In this document: piece by piece, positions 1-8,448 of the stretch
How the letters are laid out: each line of letters opens with the position of its first letter
How positions within the stretch are numbered: the first letter of the stretch is position 1
The notes under the pieces: generated by a model
The model's database searches: none
Seen by the model: the letters and a program-made list of their open reading frames with translations, nothing else
What the model was told of the DNA's origin: nothing
DNA from: Alkalibacterium sp034520745
Lineage (GTDB): Bacteria; Bacillota; Bacilli; Lactobacillales; Carnobacteriaceae_A
NCBI GenBank assembly: GCA_034520745.1
Contig: JAXHNF010000008.1
Span: 1 to 12,243, forward strand
DNA length: 12,243 bases
Reading direction: 5' to 3'
Translations under genes and position numbers: made by a program

Positions 1-1431
1 CAGTCTCTGTCTTTGCCCTCCGGAGAAGTTTCCGCCGCCCTGTTCGACGCGCGAGTCCAAGCCTTCTGAAAGGCCTGATACAAAGTCCTTGCCTTGAGCG
101 ATATCCAGCGCATGCCAGATTTCTTCATCTGTCGCGTCCGGCTTGCCGTATTTCAAATTATCTCGTATAGTCCCTGAAAACAGGACCGCTTTTTGAGGAG
201 CGAAACCGATGATCTGACGCAGTTCGCCCTGTCTGACATTTCTGATGTCCGTCCCGTTGACTTTTACCGATCCGCTTTCCACATCATAAAGCCGGGGGAT
301 CAGATTGGCTAAGGTTGTTTTTCCTGACCCGGTCCCGCCAATAATGGCCAGACGCTGTCCTTTTTTCAAAGTAAAATGAATGTCTTTGAGGGCCAGTTTT
401 TCAGCTCCTGAGTAACGGTAATCGACGTGATCAAAATGCAGTGACGCACTCTGATTTTTGTTCAGTTCTGTCGGATCAGTGGGATCTTTAATGATATTCG
501 GTGTGTCGAGCACTTCTATGATCCGTGCTGCAGCAATTTGTCCTCTTGGCAGGAAAAGAGAGACCATGGAAACCATAAACACTCCGATAAGGATCTGCAT
601 GGCATAAGTCATGAATGCAACCAGATTCCCCACCTGCATGTCTCCGGTGCTCACGAACTGAGCACCGAACCAGATGATCATGATATTGGTCACACTCACA
701 GCCAGGATCATCGACGGCATCATAAATGCCAGACGTGTGTAGGCTCTGATCGAAGTCGCCGCAAAATCCCAGTTTGCTTCATCAAAGCGTTCTTTCTCGT
801 ATTCATCTTTATTGAAGGCGCGGATGACGCGAATCCCTGTCAGTCCTTCTCTGAATACTTTATTCAGTCTGTCCGTTTTCAGCTGCATAGATTTGAAGAT
901 CGGGCTAGTGGATTTAAGTATGACAAACAACAGCAGGCCTAAAATCGGAATGGAAATCAGAAAGACAAAGGCCAGCTGCGGTTCTCTTATAAATGCCATG
1001 ATGCCTGCTCCGATAACGAGGAAGGGCGCTAGTACCATGACGCGCAAGACCATCATCATCACAAACTGGATCTGCATGACATCGTTTGTTGTCCGGGTGA
1101 TCAAGGTCGACGTGCCAAACTTGTCGATCTCTTCATTAGTAAAATACGCAACCATTGTGTAAATTTTCCTGCGGATCTTATCTCCCAGTCCCTGAGATTC
1201 CTTTGCCGCATAGTAGACATTGCCTAAAGCGGCAACGATCGTGATCAGCGTGAAGCCCAGCATAATAAAGCCCGTCTGTATAATATAATTGATGTCACCT
1301 TCTGCAACACCGTAATCGATAATGTTGGCCGTAAACGTCGGCATTGCGAGCATGCCCACGACCTGAACAGCCAGAAACACCAGACTGACCGCGATCCGCC
1401 ACGGGTTCATCCATTTTCCAAGTCTAATCAT
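1..1431 (-). CDS. ABC-type multidrug half-exporter (fused permease and ATPase), C-terminus beyond the window
   Basis: Half-transporter that would export hydrophobic or drug-like compounds across the cytoplasmic membrane using ATP, probably as a heterodimer with a second half-transporter further left. The frame is open for 477 codons from the ATG at 1431 to the window edge. Residues about 15-290 form the six-helix exporter membrane domain (N-terminus MIRLGKWMNPWRIAV). The nucleotide-binding domain follows, with Walker A GGTGSGKTT near residue 364, a Q-loop in FAPQKAVLF near 414, and the signature NFSGGQRQRL ending at residue 477. Walker B, D-loop and H-loop lie off the window. The ATG overlaps the stop of the upstream regulator frame (ATGA, 4 nt), so the two are translationally coupled and probably controlled by that TetR protein. 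The overall pattern resembles YheI/BmrC and LmrC. The substrate cannot be inferred. This is one of the few long genes here with no frameshift. Confidence 0.93.
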   Translation of the reverse strand, partial: MIRLGKWMNPWRIAVSLVFLAVQVVGMLAMPTFTANIIDYGVAEGDINYIIQTGFIMLGFTLITIVAALGNVYYAAKESQGLGDKIRRKIYTMVAYFTNEEIDKFGTSTLITRTTNDVMQIQFVMMMVLRVMVLAPFLVIGAGIMAFIREPQLAFVFLISIPILGLLLFVILKSTSPIFKSMQLKTDRLNKVFREGLTGIRVIRAFNKDEYEKERFDEANWDFAATSIRAYTRLAFMMPSMILAVSVTNIMIIWFGAQFVSTGDMQVGNLVAFMTYAMQILIGVFMVSMVSLFLPRGQIAAARIIEVLDTPNIIKDPTDPTELNKNQSASLHFDHVDYRYSGAEKLALKDIHFTLKKGQRLAIIGGTGSGKTTLANLIPRLYDVESGSVKVNGTDIRNVRQGELRQIIGFAPQKAVLFSGTIRDNLKYGKPDATDEEIWHALDIAQGKDFVSGLSEGLDSRVEQGGGNFSGGQRQRL

Positions 1432-2068
1432 TCTTTATCCTCTTTCCTTTCAGGAATAGCGATACCATAGGTGATCCATTCCAGTCTCTTTGTAAATAAC
1501 TCCTGCGTATCACTCACTGAGAGTTCTTTCCAGAACCCCTCCATGATCGTATCGTTCAGCATACTCAGAATATATCTCAACACATCGATCAGTTCCGTTT
1601 CGGACGTCATCTTCAGATTGTCTCTTTCACAACATCTATGATGCGTTTACCGTCAGGCAGTTTCTGAGAGGTGGTCTGTTTGAAATCGACGCGCGCTTCC
1701 TGATTGATCTGATAATTCATATGCAGGTACATGTTTTCAAAAAAGCCGAACTTCTCGGATTCCATAATATATTTGATGTATTTCTCACTGAATAATTTGT
1801 AGCCCTCATAAAAATCGCCTTCTTTTTCCTCAAAGCTTTTCAGCATCAGGCTACGGTAATTGTAACGGAACTTTCCGATCAGAAAAAAGTAAAGGTCTTT
1901 CTTATCCTCAAAATACTGATAGAAACTCCCACGAGATATCTTTGCATTTTTCACGATATTTGAAATGGATGCTTCGTTTAAGGATTTAGACGAAAATTCC
2001 TTCATAGCTCCAGCGATCAGTCTTTTTTTCTTATCTTCTGGTAAATTAAAAAATGTCTGTGTCGGCAC
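1428..2068 (-). pseudogene. TetR/AcrR-family transcriptional regulator, split by one frameshift
   Basis: Probable repressor of its own operon with the ABC exporter. The best start is the GTG at 2068, preceded by AAGGAGG with 8-nt spacing; an upstream in-frame ATG at 2101 lies inside the operator and lacks a ribosome binding site. The protein begins PTQTFFNLPEDKKKRLI after the initiator. The N-terminal helix-turn-helix is clear (ASISNIVKNAKISRGSFYQYF followed by DKKDLYFFL). The first frame stops at 1613 after DVVKETI. The natural continuation (NLKMTSETELIDVLRYIL) lies in another frame and ends at 1428. Restoring one base, for example an A in GACAATCTG near 1615-1625, gives one 213-residue protein, the normal TetR length. 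If the lesion is real, the product keeps its DNA-binding domain but loses the last ligand-binding or dimer helices. The alternative is a sequencing deletion, which I think more likely. Confidence 0.85.
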
Positions 2069-2094
2069 TGTGTAGCCTCCTTGTATGGAATGAA

Positions 2095-2139
2095 ATGACA
2101 ACTTGTCACATTATGTAATTATATGTGACAAGTTGTCAT
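2095..2139. promoter_or_regulatory. Double TetR operator (17-bp perfect inverted repeat made of two palindromes)
   Basis: Positions 2095-2111 and 2123-2139 are perfect reverse complements separated by 11 bp. Each arm contains its own 13-bp palindrome TGACAA-N-TTGTCA, so the site can be read as two identical operators with centres 27 bp apart. One lies between the -35 and -10 boxes and the other covers the predicted transcription start. This geometry suits repression by TetR dimers of the adjacent gene. Assignment to that regulator is inference from position. Confidence 0.8.
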
Positions 2140-2146
2140 AATGCAA
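2118..2146 (-). promoter_or_regulatory. Sigma-A promoter of the tetR-ABC operon
   Basis: On the minus strand a -35 box TTGCAT (2146-2141) is followed after exactly 17 bp by a perfect -10 box TATAAT (2123-2118). Transcription would start near 2111, about 40 nt before the GTG start of the regulator. The spacer and the start region are occupied by the two operator copies described separately. Confidence 0.75.
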
Positions 2147-2152
2147 GAGGTT

Positions 2153-2197
2153 TTATTAAAAATCGTCCGGATCCTCTGACTGAGGATTCGGACGATG
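2153..2197 (-). terminator. Rho-independent terminator of the AI-2E permease gene
   Basis: A 15-bp stem (2162-2176 with 2182-2196, one G-T pair) and a 5-nt loop are followed on the minus strand by a T-rich tract. It begins just after the permease stop codon and separates that gene from the tetR-ABC promoter, which is co-directional. Confidence 0.85.
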
Positions 2198-2200
2198 CTT

Positions 2201-3390
2201 TTATTCTGTGTCTTCAATGATTTCATCTGGTATTTTTTCTGAGTCTTCTTCATATAGGCCCGAATGCTCCTTGTACCATTCAAAAAGCATGGAGAAAATG
2301 ATCTTGATGATCGCATAGCCCGGGATTCCGAATACGACACCCAGCAGCCCGAACAACCGTCCGGCCACAAGCAGAAGAAAAATAATGTTGACTGGATGGA
2401 TTTTCAGTGAGCTACCCAAAACTTGAGGCGAGATCACACGTCCTTCCATTAACTGTTCTACCCCAAAGACGATGAGGACTTTCAGCAGCATGAAGGGGGA
2501 GTCCACCACAGCTATGATGAGTGCCGGGATCGTCGCGATAAACGAGCCCAAGTAAGGGATCAGATTCAAAAACCCAGCAAAAATGCCTAGGGTCAAAGCG
2601 AAATCAAGACCCACCAGTGAAAGACCGAGCCAGAACATGATCCCTACGAAAATGGCTACGATCAGCTGGCCTCTGACATAATAGCTGACTTGTCTGTTGA
2701 TATTTGTCATGAGCTTGTTTACTGTCGGTCTGGCCTTGACAGGTATGAAACGAGTTAAGACTGTGAGGGATCTCTTTTCCGTCTTTCAGGAGATAATAGA
2801 GCACGAACGGCATGGTAAATAGCGTGATGATCACTCGGAGTAATGGTTCCAATGACATTGCCGATCCCGCCGACCGTTGCATTCAACACTGAAGAAGTCT
2901 GATTTGTCAGGGTCTCAATAAAGGACGAATCTTCTGTCTGGATCATGAGATCGCTGAAAACTTCTGTATTCAGAAGCGCTTCGACCTGTCCTATAAAGGT
3001 GTCCCAGTAAGTCGGCCAGATCTCTATCAGAGAAGCCAGCTGTCTTCTTATGATCGGAACGATATAGTTCATCCCGCCTATGATCAGGAGAATGACGAGA
3101 CTAAAAACAAAGGCGATCGCAGTATTTCTGGAGAACCGCTTTTTTCCAGCCAATCGACCACCGGGGTAAGCAGATAATAAAAAATAACAGCAAAAATGAT
3201 CGGTGGCCCAATGATGCTGAAGGCAATAGCTATCGGTTCGAAAATAAATGAAATGCGGGTGATCATGTATATATTCAATGCCAGCAGAAAAATGATCAGC
3301 AAAACTGTCACAAATTTATTGTCTATGATCTGTTTCCAGAACCAGGTCTTATTCCATTGGCTTTTGCATTTTTGTCTATCTTATCGCCAT
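2201..3390 (-). pseudogene. AI-2E family transporter (UPF0118/YubA-like permease), four apparent 1-nt frameshifts
   Basis: Polytopic membrane protein of the AI-2E/PerM family. Some members export small metabolites or act in Na+/H+ exchange, and the substrate here is unknown. The protein is readable in pieces: WNKTWFWKQIIDNKFVT and helix 1 (about 3360-3145), FSRNTAIAFVFSLVILLIIGG (about 3138-2845), LLRVIITLFTMPFVLYYLLK (about 2840-2757), and VNKLMTNINRQVSYYVRGQL to the stop at 2201. The start is ATG 3390, with GGAG 6 nt upstream and TATAAT at 3425-3420. Proposed lesions are an extra base near 3380, one A missing from the six-A run at 3145-3140, an extra base near 2836-2845 and another near 2751-2759. 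Undoing all four gives exactly 396 codons, the usual family size. That exact fit favours indel errors over decay. Confidence 0.85.
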
Positions 3391-3490
3391 CCACTTCTCC
3401 ACCCACTTCCTGATCTTTAATTATAGTTTAGCATAGACCTTTGGAATATAGGAACAAATATACTCCTTCAGGCCTGTATCCTCTTCTCTT

Positions 3491-3520
3491 TTGTATCCGT
3501 CTTCTAAAATCTGTTATACT
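3491..3520 (+). promoter_or_regulatory. Candidate promoter of the lactonase-flavoprotein operon
   Basis: TTGTAT (3491-3496) and TATACT (3515-3520) are separated by 18 bp and lie about 38 bp upstream of the GTG start. The -35 box matches consensus at 4 of 6 positions and the -10 at 5 of 6. The assignment comes from motif and spacing only. Confidence 0.5.
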
Positions 3521-3558
3521 GTTGTAAGTGAATCAAATCGTATCGAGGAGGAAGAACA

Positions 3559-4598
3559 GTGAATCAGAAATTAATGCTTGGCACCTATACCAAACGAGAA
3601 AGCAAAGGGATCTACAGTATCGAGCTGGATGAAAACAAAAAACAGCTGGTCAATTTAAACGAAGAAGTCCATGTTCAAAGCCCGACTTACCTGGCCGGAA
3701 ATGCGGACTTCAGTCTGCTTTTTTCTATTGCAAAGTCATCTGACGGGAGTGGCGGCATAAAGTCATTTAAAAAAAGACCCAGAACTGGGGACTACATGGA
3801 AGCCGGCAGTGCCTTTGAAGAAGGCGCACCCCCCTGCTACATCGCTTACGATGAAACCAGAAATCTTGTCTATACTGCAAACTACCATAAAGGCGAAGTC
3901 TGTGTATATGAAACGGCAGCCTCCGGTGAGCTATTGCTTGCAGATAAACATACTCACTCCGGCAAATCAGTTCACGAGAATCAGCAGTCACCACATGCCC
4001 ATTATTTCGATTTGACACCGGACGGCCGATTTCTGATTGCCTGTGACTTGGGCACTGATGAAATCGTCATGTATACTTTGGATGAAGCAAACAAACTGAC
4101 TGTCAGCGATGTCATTTCCGTCACTCCCGGCTCAGGCCCCAGACACGTCGCTTTTCATCCTGACAACCAGTATGCCTATGTATTTGCTGAGTTGAGCAGC
4201 GACGTGATCGTATTCAGCTACAACGAAAAAACGGGACGCTCAGCCCGATCCAGACGATCTCTTCGATACCAAAAGACCACACGTCATTCAACGGCGGAGC
4301 CGCCATTCGCGTGTCTTCGGACGGAAAGTTTGTTTATGCTTCCAACCGTGGCCATGATTCGATCGTCAGCTATAAAGTTTCTGAAGACGGTACCCTGTCC
4401 TTGATTGAGTATACGCCCACAGAAGGTCAGACACCAAGGGACTTTAATCTGGATCCTTCCGAAAGGTTTGTTGTCGTCGGCCATCAGGACTCTGACAATT
4501 TATCTTTATTTGAAAGAAATACTTCAGACGGGACCCTGTCTCTGCTGCAGAAAGACGTCTATGCGCCAGAAGTGATCTGTGTCAAGTTCTTGTCTTGA
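3559..4598 (+). pseudogene. pgl: 6-phosphogluconolactonase, seven-bladed beta-propeller type (Pgl/YkgB family), one frameshift
   Basis: Would hydrolyse 6-phosphogluconolactone to 6-phosphogluconate in the oxidative pentose phosphate pathway, in the cytosol. It starts at GTG 3559 behind GAGGAGG. It shows the N-terminal LMLGTYTKRESKGIYSIELD and repeated propeller strands such as QSPHAHYFDLTPDGRFLIAC, GPRHVAFHPDNQYAYVFAEL, and RVSSDGKFVYASNRGHDSI in the second frame. The first frame is correct to about residue 225 (FSYNEKTG) and then goes off frame. Adding a G to the GGG at 4233-4235 restores GTLSPIQTISSIPKDHTSFN and a 346-residue protein, which is the usual length. Without the correction two or more propeller blades are lost. 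The flavoprotein gene follows after 46 nt with no terminator. Family assignment is firm; enzymatic function rests on homology. Confidence 0.88.
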
Positions 4599-4644
4599 AT
4601 AACGCGGACTGACCGGACATCACCGGACTCACAAAGGAGATATC

Positions 4645-5267
4645 ATGCATCATTTTAAAACAGAGGATCTATCATTAAAACAACAGTACAAGTTCCTGAC
4701 CGGAAGCGTTATTCCGCGGCCGATAGCCTGGATCACGTCACTCAATGAATCAGCCGGTATTGTAAATCTGGCTCCGTTCAGTTTTTTCAGCGTAGCTTCC
4801 AACCAGATACCATTACTCACAGTTTCGATTTTACGGACAGATGAGAAATCAAAAGACACAGCTTCCAATATACTGAAACAAAAGGAAGCTGTCGTTCATA
4901 TCGTAAGCCGTCCACTCGTCTTTGATATGAATGAAACCTCTGCACCTTTATCACCCGAGCAAAGTGAAGTCGATCGTACAGAGCTGACACTGGTCGACAG
5001 CTCCACGGTCGGTGTCCCTGGGTAAAAGAAGCCTTGATCCGCTTCGAAACTGTCCTTTATCAGCATATCCCCATAAAAAATGACCAGGGTGAAACAGTGA
5101 CCGATCATTTTCTTTTAAAGGTAACAGATTTTCATTTCGACCATGATGTCTTCGATTCAGAAAGAGACTATATACTCGCAGACAAGCTGGATCCGATGGC
5201 TCGCTTATCTGGAACAGACTACTCTGCACTCGGTGACATCCTGTCGATCATTCGACCTGTAAAATAA
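4645..5267 (+). pseudogene. Flavin-reductase-like FMN-binding flavoprotein (DIM6/NTAB group), one frameshift
   Basis: Small cytosolic protein with the split-barrel flavin-reductase-like fold. Relatives bind FMN and reduce flavins or serve flavin-dependent oxygenases, and the physiological substrate here is unknown. ATG 4645 follows AAAGGAG. Diagnostic stretches are GSVIPRPIAWITSLNES and NLAPFSFFSVASNQIPLLTV near the N-terminus and ASNILKQKEAVVHIVSR in the middle. The first frame ends at 5025 in GVPG-stop. The second frame continues VKEALIRFETVLYQHIPI to 5267. One extra G in the GGG at 5020-5022 gives GVPGVKEALIRFE and a continuous 207-residue protein, the family's normal size. It is the second gene after the lactonase and ends at the palindromic terminator. 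Confidence 0.87.
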
Positions 5268-5305
5268 AAAAATGTATCTGGACAGCTGTCCAGATACATT
5301 TTTTT
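5266..5305. terminator. Bidirectional terminator, perfect 40-bp palindrome between convergent genes
   Basis: Seven A residues, a 13-bp half stem (TGTATCTGGACAG) and its exact reverse complement are followed by seven T residues. The palindrome is perfect across 40 bp, so it can end transcription both from the flavoprotein gene (plus; the stop codon touches its left edge) and from the IIA-Glc gene (minus; stop codon at 5311-5313). Confidence 0.92.
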
Positions 5306-5310
5306 ATAAA

Positions 5311-5817
5311 TTATTTAGATGTGACCGTACCGATTTCGGTTCCTCTGGTCGTTTCACCTGTGGTATTCAGTGAATAATCATCGACCTGATCCATATTAGT
5401 AAATACGATAATGACCGTATCTTTCTTGCCGGCCTCTTCCAGCCCTTTAAGATTAACAGTAGAGATTTTCGTTTCGTGCGTCACCGTGTCGCCTTCTTTA
5501 ACCAGCGTGTCAAAAGGTCCGCCTTCAAGTTCCACCGTGTCGATCCCGATATGCACGAGAACTTCCACACCATTGTCAAGTTCCAGTCCAACAGCATGCT
5601 GTGTAGGGAAAACACTGACAACTTTTCCTGAACCAGGCGAATAAATGTCTCCGTCACTCGGAACCACGCCAAAACCGTCTCCCATCATTTTTTGAGAAAA
5701 GACAGGATCTTCCACATCCTCGATCGGAATAACTTTACCACTTACCGGACTGACTAATGTCGCCTTCGGCTCTTTCGCTTCGTTCCCTTTTCCTTTCAGA
5801 AAATCAAATACTCCCAT
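5311..5817 (-). CDS. crr: PTS glucose-type IIA component (IIA-Glc), stand-alone
   Basis: Cytosolic phosphocarrier of the phosphoenolpyruvate:sugar phosphotransferase system. It takes phosphate from HPr and passes it to a IIB domain, and may also have regulatory partners. The start is ATG 5817 (MGVFDFLKGKG), since 168 residues match the roughly 169-residue IIA-Glc of other bacteria. The open frame extends 26 codons further upstream, but those residues are not family-like. The motif VEVLVHIGIDTVEL places the phosphorylated histidine at residue 89. The second conserved histidine is residue 74 (PTQHAVGLEL), matching His90 and His75 of the E. coli protein. SPVSGKVIPIEDVEDPVF at residues 23-40 is the usual entry strand. 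No IIB or IIC gene is adjacent, so it probably serves permeases encoded elsewhere. The frame is intact. Confidence 0.93.
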   Translation of the reverse strand: MGVFDFLKGKGNEAKEPKATLVSPVSGKVIPIEDVEDPVFSQKMMGDGFGVVPSDGDIYSPGSGKVVSVFPTQHAVGLELDNGVEVLVHIGIDTVELEGGPFDTLVKEGDTVTHETKISTVNLKGLEEAGKKDTVIIVFTNMDQVDDYSLNTTGETTRGTEIGTVTSK

Positions 5818-5885
5818 ATTTATCCCTGCTTTCTTTAGTAATCTTAGTTTTTTTCTATTTAAATCAATGCTTTGACTTACTTCTA

Positions 5886-5914
5886 ATGATAGCATAATTT
5901 GTCATATTCCTGAA
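5886..5914 (-). promoter_or_regulatory. Weak candidate promoter for the IIA-Glc gene
   Basis: On the minus strand TTCAGG (5914-5909), a 17-bp spacer and TATCAT (5891-5886) lie about 70 bp before the ATG. The -35 box is poor (3 of 6), so this is tentative. Confidence 0.3.
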
Positions 5915-6015
5915 CCGAAATGATTATTGGATTAAAATGTCTGATTATTCTAGCAATTTCATTTCAAGTTCGATATTATAAGATAGCTAACAATTAAACT
6001 GAAGGAGTCGTATAC

Positions 6016-6837
6016 GTGTTTATAGAAATCATCAAATCAATTATTTTAGGTATCGTACAAGGCATTACAGAATGGTTGCCGATCAGCAGTACAGGGCACA
6101 TGATTCTGGTAGATGAATTTTTAGTTCTGAATACCAGTGATGCCTTCAAGGAAATGTTCCTGGTCGTCATCCAGCTTGCTTCGATTCTGGCCGTTATCCT
6201 GCTGTTTTTCAAGAAACTGAATCCCTTTGACGGTGACAAGAGCGACAATCAGAAAAAAGAAACGTGGCATATCTGGTTTAAAGTCGTCGTCGGCGTTTTA
6301 CCCGCTGCCGTGTTCGGACTTCTATTTGAAGATACAATCAATGAGGTGTTCTTCAACTGGCAGACTGTTTCCGTGGCTTTGATCGTCTACGGAATTGCCT
6401 TCATCATCATCGAGAAAAGAAACGAAGGCAAAGTGCCAAAGGTAGCGACTTGGGAACAGCTATCCTATAAAGTCGCTTTGATGATCGGTTTTTTCCAGGT
6501 CCTGGCCCTGATTCCAGGAACATCCCGTTCAGGAGCCACGATCGTTGGAGCAATTCTGATCGGGACCGCCAGACCGATCGCGGCAGAATATTCATTCTTC
6601 CTGTCCATCCCAGTCATGCTCGGTGCAAGCTTGCTCAAACTGGTAGGGTTCGGATTCAGCTTTACGACTGCAGAACTCATTATTTTACTGGTCGGCTGCT
6701 TGTTTTCTTTCATCGTTTCGATTTTTGCAATCAAATTCCTGATGAATTATATCCGGAAACATGACTTCAGCTCATTCGGGTGGTACCGAATCATTGTAGG
6801 TTTCGTGGTCATCGGTTATTTTGCCCTGATAGGGTAA
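6016..6837 (+). CDS. uppP: Undecaprenyl-diphosphatase UppP (BacA family)
   Basis: Integral membrane phosphatase that converts undecaprenyl diphosphate to undecaprenyl phosphate, recycling the lipid carrier for peptidoglycan and wall polymers. Overproduction in other bacteria gives bacitracin resistance. The start is GTG 6016, preceded by GAAGGAG. The 273 residues match the family length. The catalytic region QGITEWLPISSTGH (residues 15-28, with E19, S25 and H28) and the second signature PGTSRSGATI (167-176, with R171) are both present, and the rest is a string of hydrophobic helices. It is monocistronic between the IIA-Glc gene, which is divergent, and its own terminator. The frame is intact. 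Confidence 0.97.
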   Translation: MFIEIIKSIILGIVQGITEWLPISSTGHMILVDEFLVLNTSDAFKEMFLVVIQLASILAVILLFFKKLNPFDGDKSDNQKKETWHIWFKVVVGVLPAAVFGLLFEDTINEVFFNWQTVSVALIVYGIAFIIIEKRNEGKVPKVATWEQLSYKVALMIGFFQVLALIPGTSRSGATIVGAILIGTARPIAAEYSFFLSIPVMLGASLLKLVGFGFSFTTAELIILLVGCLFSFIVSIFAIKFLMNYIRKHDFSSFGWYRIIVGFVVIGYFALIG

Positions 6838-6846
6838 TCAACTAGT

Positions 6847-6900
6847 ATAAAATAAAGAAGAGGGTCGGCTCACTGAGTCAGGTCCTCTTCTTTATTTTAT
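6847..6900. terminator. Long-stem terminator after uppP, possibly bidirectional
   Basis: Arms 6847-6863 and 6884-6900 pair perfectly over 17 bp (core AAAATAAAGAAGAGG with CCTCTTCTTTATTTT) around a 20-nt loop. A/T tracts lie on both sides, so it could also stop transcripts from the purine permease on the other strand. I see no other terminator or feature in the 150 bp between it and the permease stop. Confidence 0.85.
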
Positions 6901-7050
6901 CCGCCCTGACTCATTTCATTGCCGAGTAAGATGAACCACATCTGTCCTCTCTTGACTCGACACGACCACCAGTTGAATAAGTTGAGTTAAAAACATCCCG
7001 CTTATCGGACCCGAAGAGTAAAATCATTTGAGAAAGTTGAATGATCCGTT

Positions 7051-8304
7051 CTATATAAAGAAATAGGCTGCGATCAAGGTAAGGAGAAACAGACCGCTGA
7101 CCGTCCACTGAACGGGTGTCAGATTTTCTTTTTTACCCGTGGCTAGTTGTATAAACGGGTAAACGATAAACCCATAAGCCATACCGTCCACAATACTTCC
7201 TGTCAAAGGAATAAGCACGATAATGAGGATCAGAGGCAGCCACTCCACAGCTTTGTCGACCATAATATCTCTGGCTGTTAAAGCCATGGATGCGCCAGTG
7301 GCAACTATGACCGGACCGACGGCTTCAGATGGGATGTACGACAAATACGGTGTGAAAACGATAGCCAGGAGAAACAGCATCCCTGTTGTGATGGCCGTCA
7401 ATCCTGTTCTGCCCCCTTCAGCAATACCGGCACCGTTCTCCGCAACAGGTATCGCCGGGCTGGTCCCGAGCAGACCGGAAACCAAACCGGTTATCGCTCC
7501 GATCTTATAAGCTTTGAGACTTCTCGTTTTGTCCGTAAGCAGGGCTTCGATCATACCGATCGTTTCAAACATCAGAAGCATTGTGAGTGAGAATACCCCA
7601 AGCAAAAATTCAACATTAAATAACTGGCTGAAGTCGACTGCTGAAGTAAGTTCTCCGAAACCGAAAAGCGAATCCAGATTGAATGATACCGGTTCAAACG
7701 TATCAAAATATAAGGCCCAGTATAGACCAGTGGTGAACAATATGGCATACAAAAACCCGCCTTTGACCTCAAAGCGTTTGATAAGCATGACAAATATCAG
7801 TCCAAGGATTCCAACTGTATTCCACTGAAGACTGCCTTCAGTCAGAACACCCATATTCTCGAATCCGATCAGCATAAGAAATAAACCGATCCCCACCGTA
7901 ATCGCCTGTTTCAGCATTGCTGGAATCGACTCACTGATCTTTCTCATGACTCCGATCATAGCCAGTAAAGTAAAAACTGCACCGGAAACAACGACCACAC
8001 CAAGACTAGACTGCCAGGAAAGTCCAATAGACGCAACGAGCGTGAACGTGAAGAATGCCATTCTCCCCATCCCCGGCGCCATGGCCAGCGGAACATTGGC
8101 AAACCAACCCATCAGCAGACTGCCGATGACAGAAATGAAAATCGTGGAGTGACGCTGTACTCACTCGGTACTGCGGCTTGTCCCAGGATCATCGGATTGA
8201 ACAAACAAGAGAACATCAGAAATGGAAAAAAATGTCACGAGACCTGCCAGCACTTCCTGCCTGACGGTCGTTTGGTTTTCAGAGAGATTGAATCGTTTAA
8301 ACAT
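7051..8304 (-). pseudogene. AzgA/PbuG-type hypoxanthine/guanine permease (NCS2 superfamily), two compensating frameshifts near the N-terminus
   Basis: Proton-coupled purine base importer in the cytoplasmic membrane. The start is ATG 8304 (MFKRFNLSENQTTVRQEVLA), preceded by AAAGAGG. The 353-residue frame downstream has the AzgA-type motifs MAPGMG near its start and ENGAGIAEGGRTGLTAITTG in the later half, and 12 or more hydrophobic helices. Between them the frame changes twice. An extra base near 8199 precedes NPMILGQAAVPSEYS, and a missing base near 8147-8149 precedes TIFISVIGSLLMGW. The two cancel, giving exactly 418 codons with stop, slightly shorter than typical members. The substrate is inferred from the family; xanthine or adenine cannot be excluded. 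No purine riboswitch fits in the 60-bp leader left by the intron. Confidence 0.9.
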
Positions 8305-8327
8305 TTATCTTGACCTCTTTCTAATAA

Positions 8328-8354
8328 ATTATGCAGCACGTTTCAGTTTAACAA
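8328..8354 (-). promoter_or_regulatory. Possible weak promoter of the purine permease, between intron and gene
   Basis: TTGTTA (8354-8349) and CATAAT (8333-8328) on the minus strand are only 15 bp apart. They are the only promoter-like pair I see between the intron 3' end and the permease start. The gene may instead depend on read-through from upstream. Confidence 0.25.
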
Positions 8355-8365
8355 TATTCATCTGA

Positions 8366-8443
8366 ATCGAGTAGGAGATAAATGATTAATTCATTTATCG
8401 TCCTCTCACACCACCGTACGTACGGTTCCGTATACGGCGGTTC
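8366..8443 (-). ncRNA. Group II intron domains V and VI
   Basis: Domain V spans about 8443-8410. Its 5' arm GAACCGCCGTA and 3' arm TACGTACGGTGG flank the GGAA-type loop, giving the 34-nt catalytic hairpin typical of group IIC. Domain VI follows, with a perfect 9-bp stem GATAAATGA/TCATTTATC (8399-8391 with 8385-8377 on the minus strand) before the 3' end. No lesion is visible in this catalytic core. Confidence 0.85.
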
Positions 8444-8448
8444 GAATA

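Noticed and set aside
538..1162. Two overlapping plus-strand ORFs, one histidine-rich
   Set aside because: They lie antisense to the well-supported ABC exporter membrane domain, have no ribosome binding site and show low-complexity shadow composition.
1605..1635. Programmed frameshift or two-protein design for the TetR gene
   Set aside because: There is no slippery heptamer or stimulatory structure at the junction, and other genes nearby show the same kind of lesion, so a simple indel is the simpler explanation.
6911..7108. 65-codon minus-strand ORF downstream of the purine permease
   Set aside because: It overlaps the permease C-terminus in another frame and has no recognisable motif or start signal.
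8305..8365. Purine riboswitch upstream of the purine permease
   Set aside because: Only about 60 bp remain before the intron and no aptamer-like three-way junction is visible.
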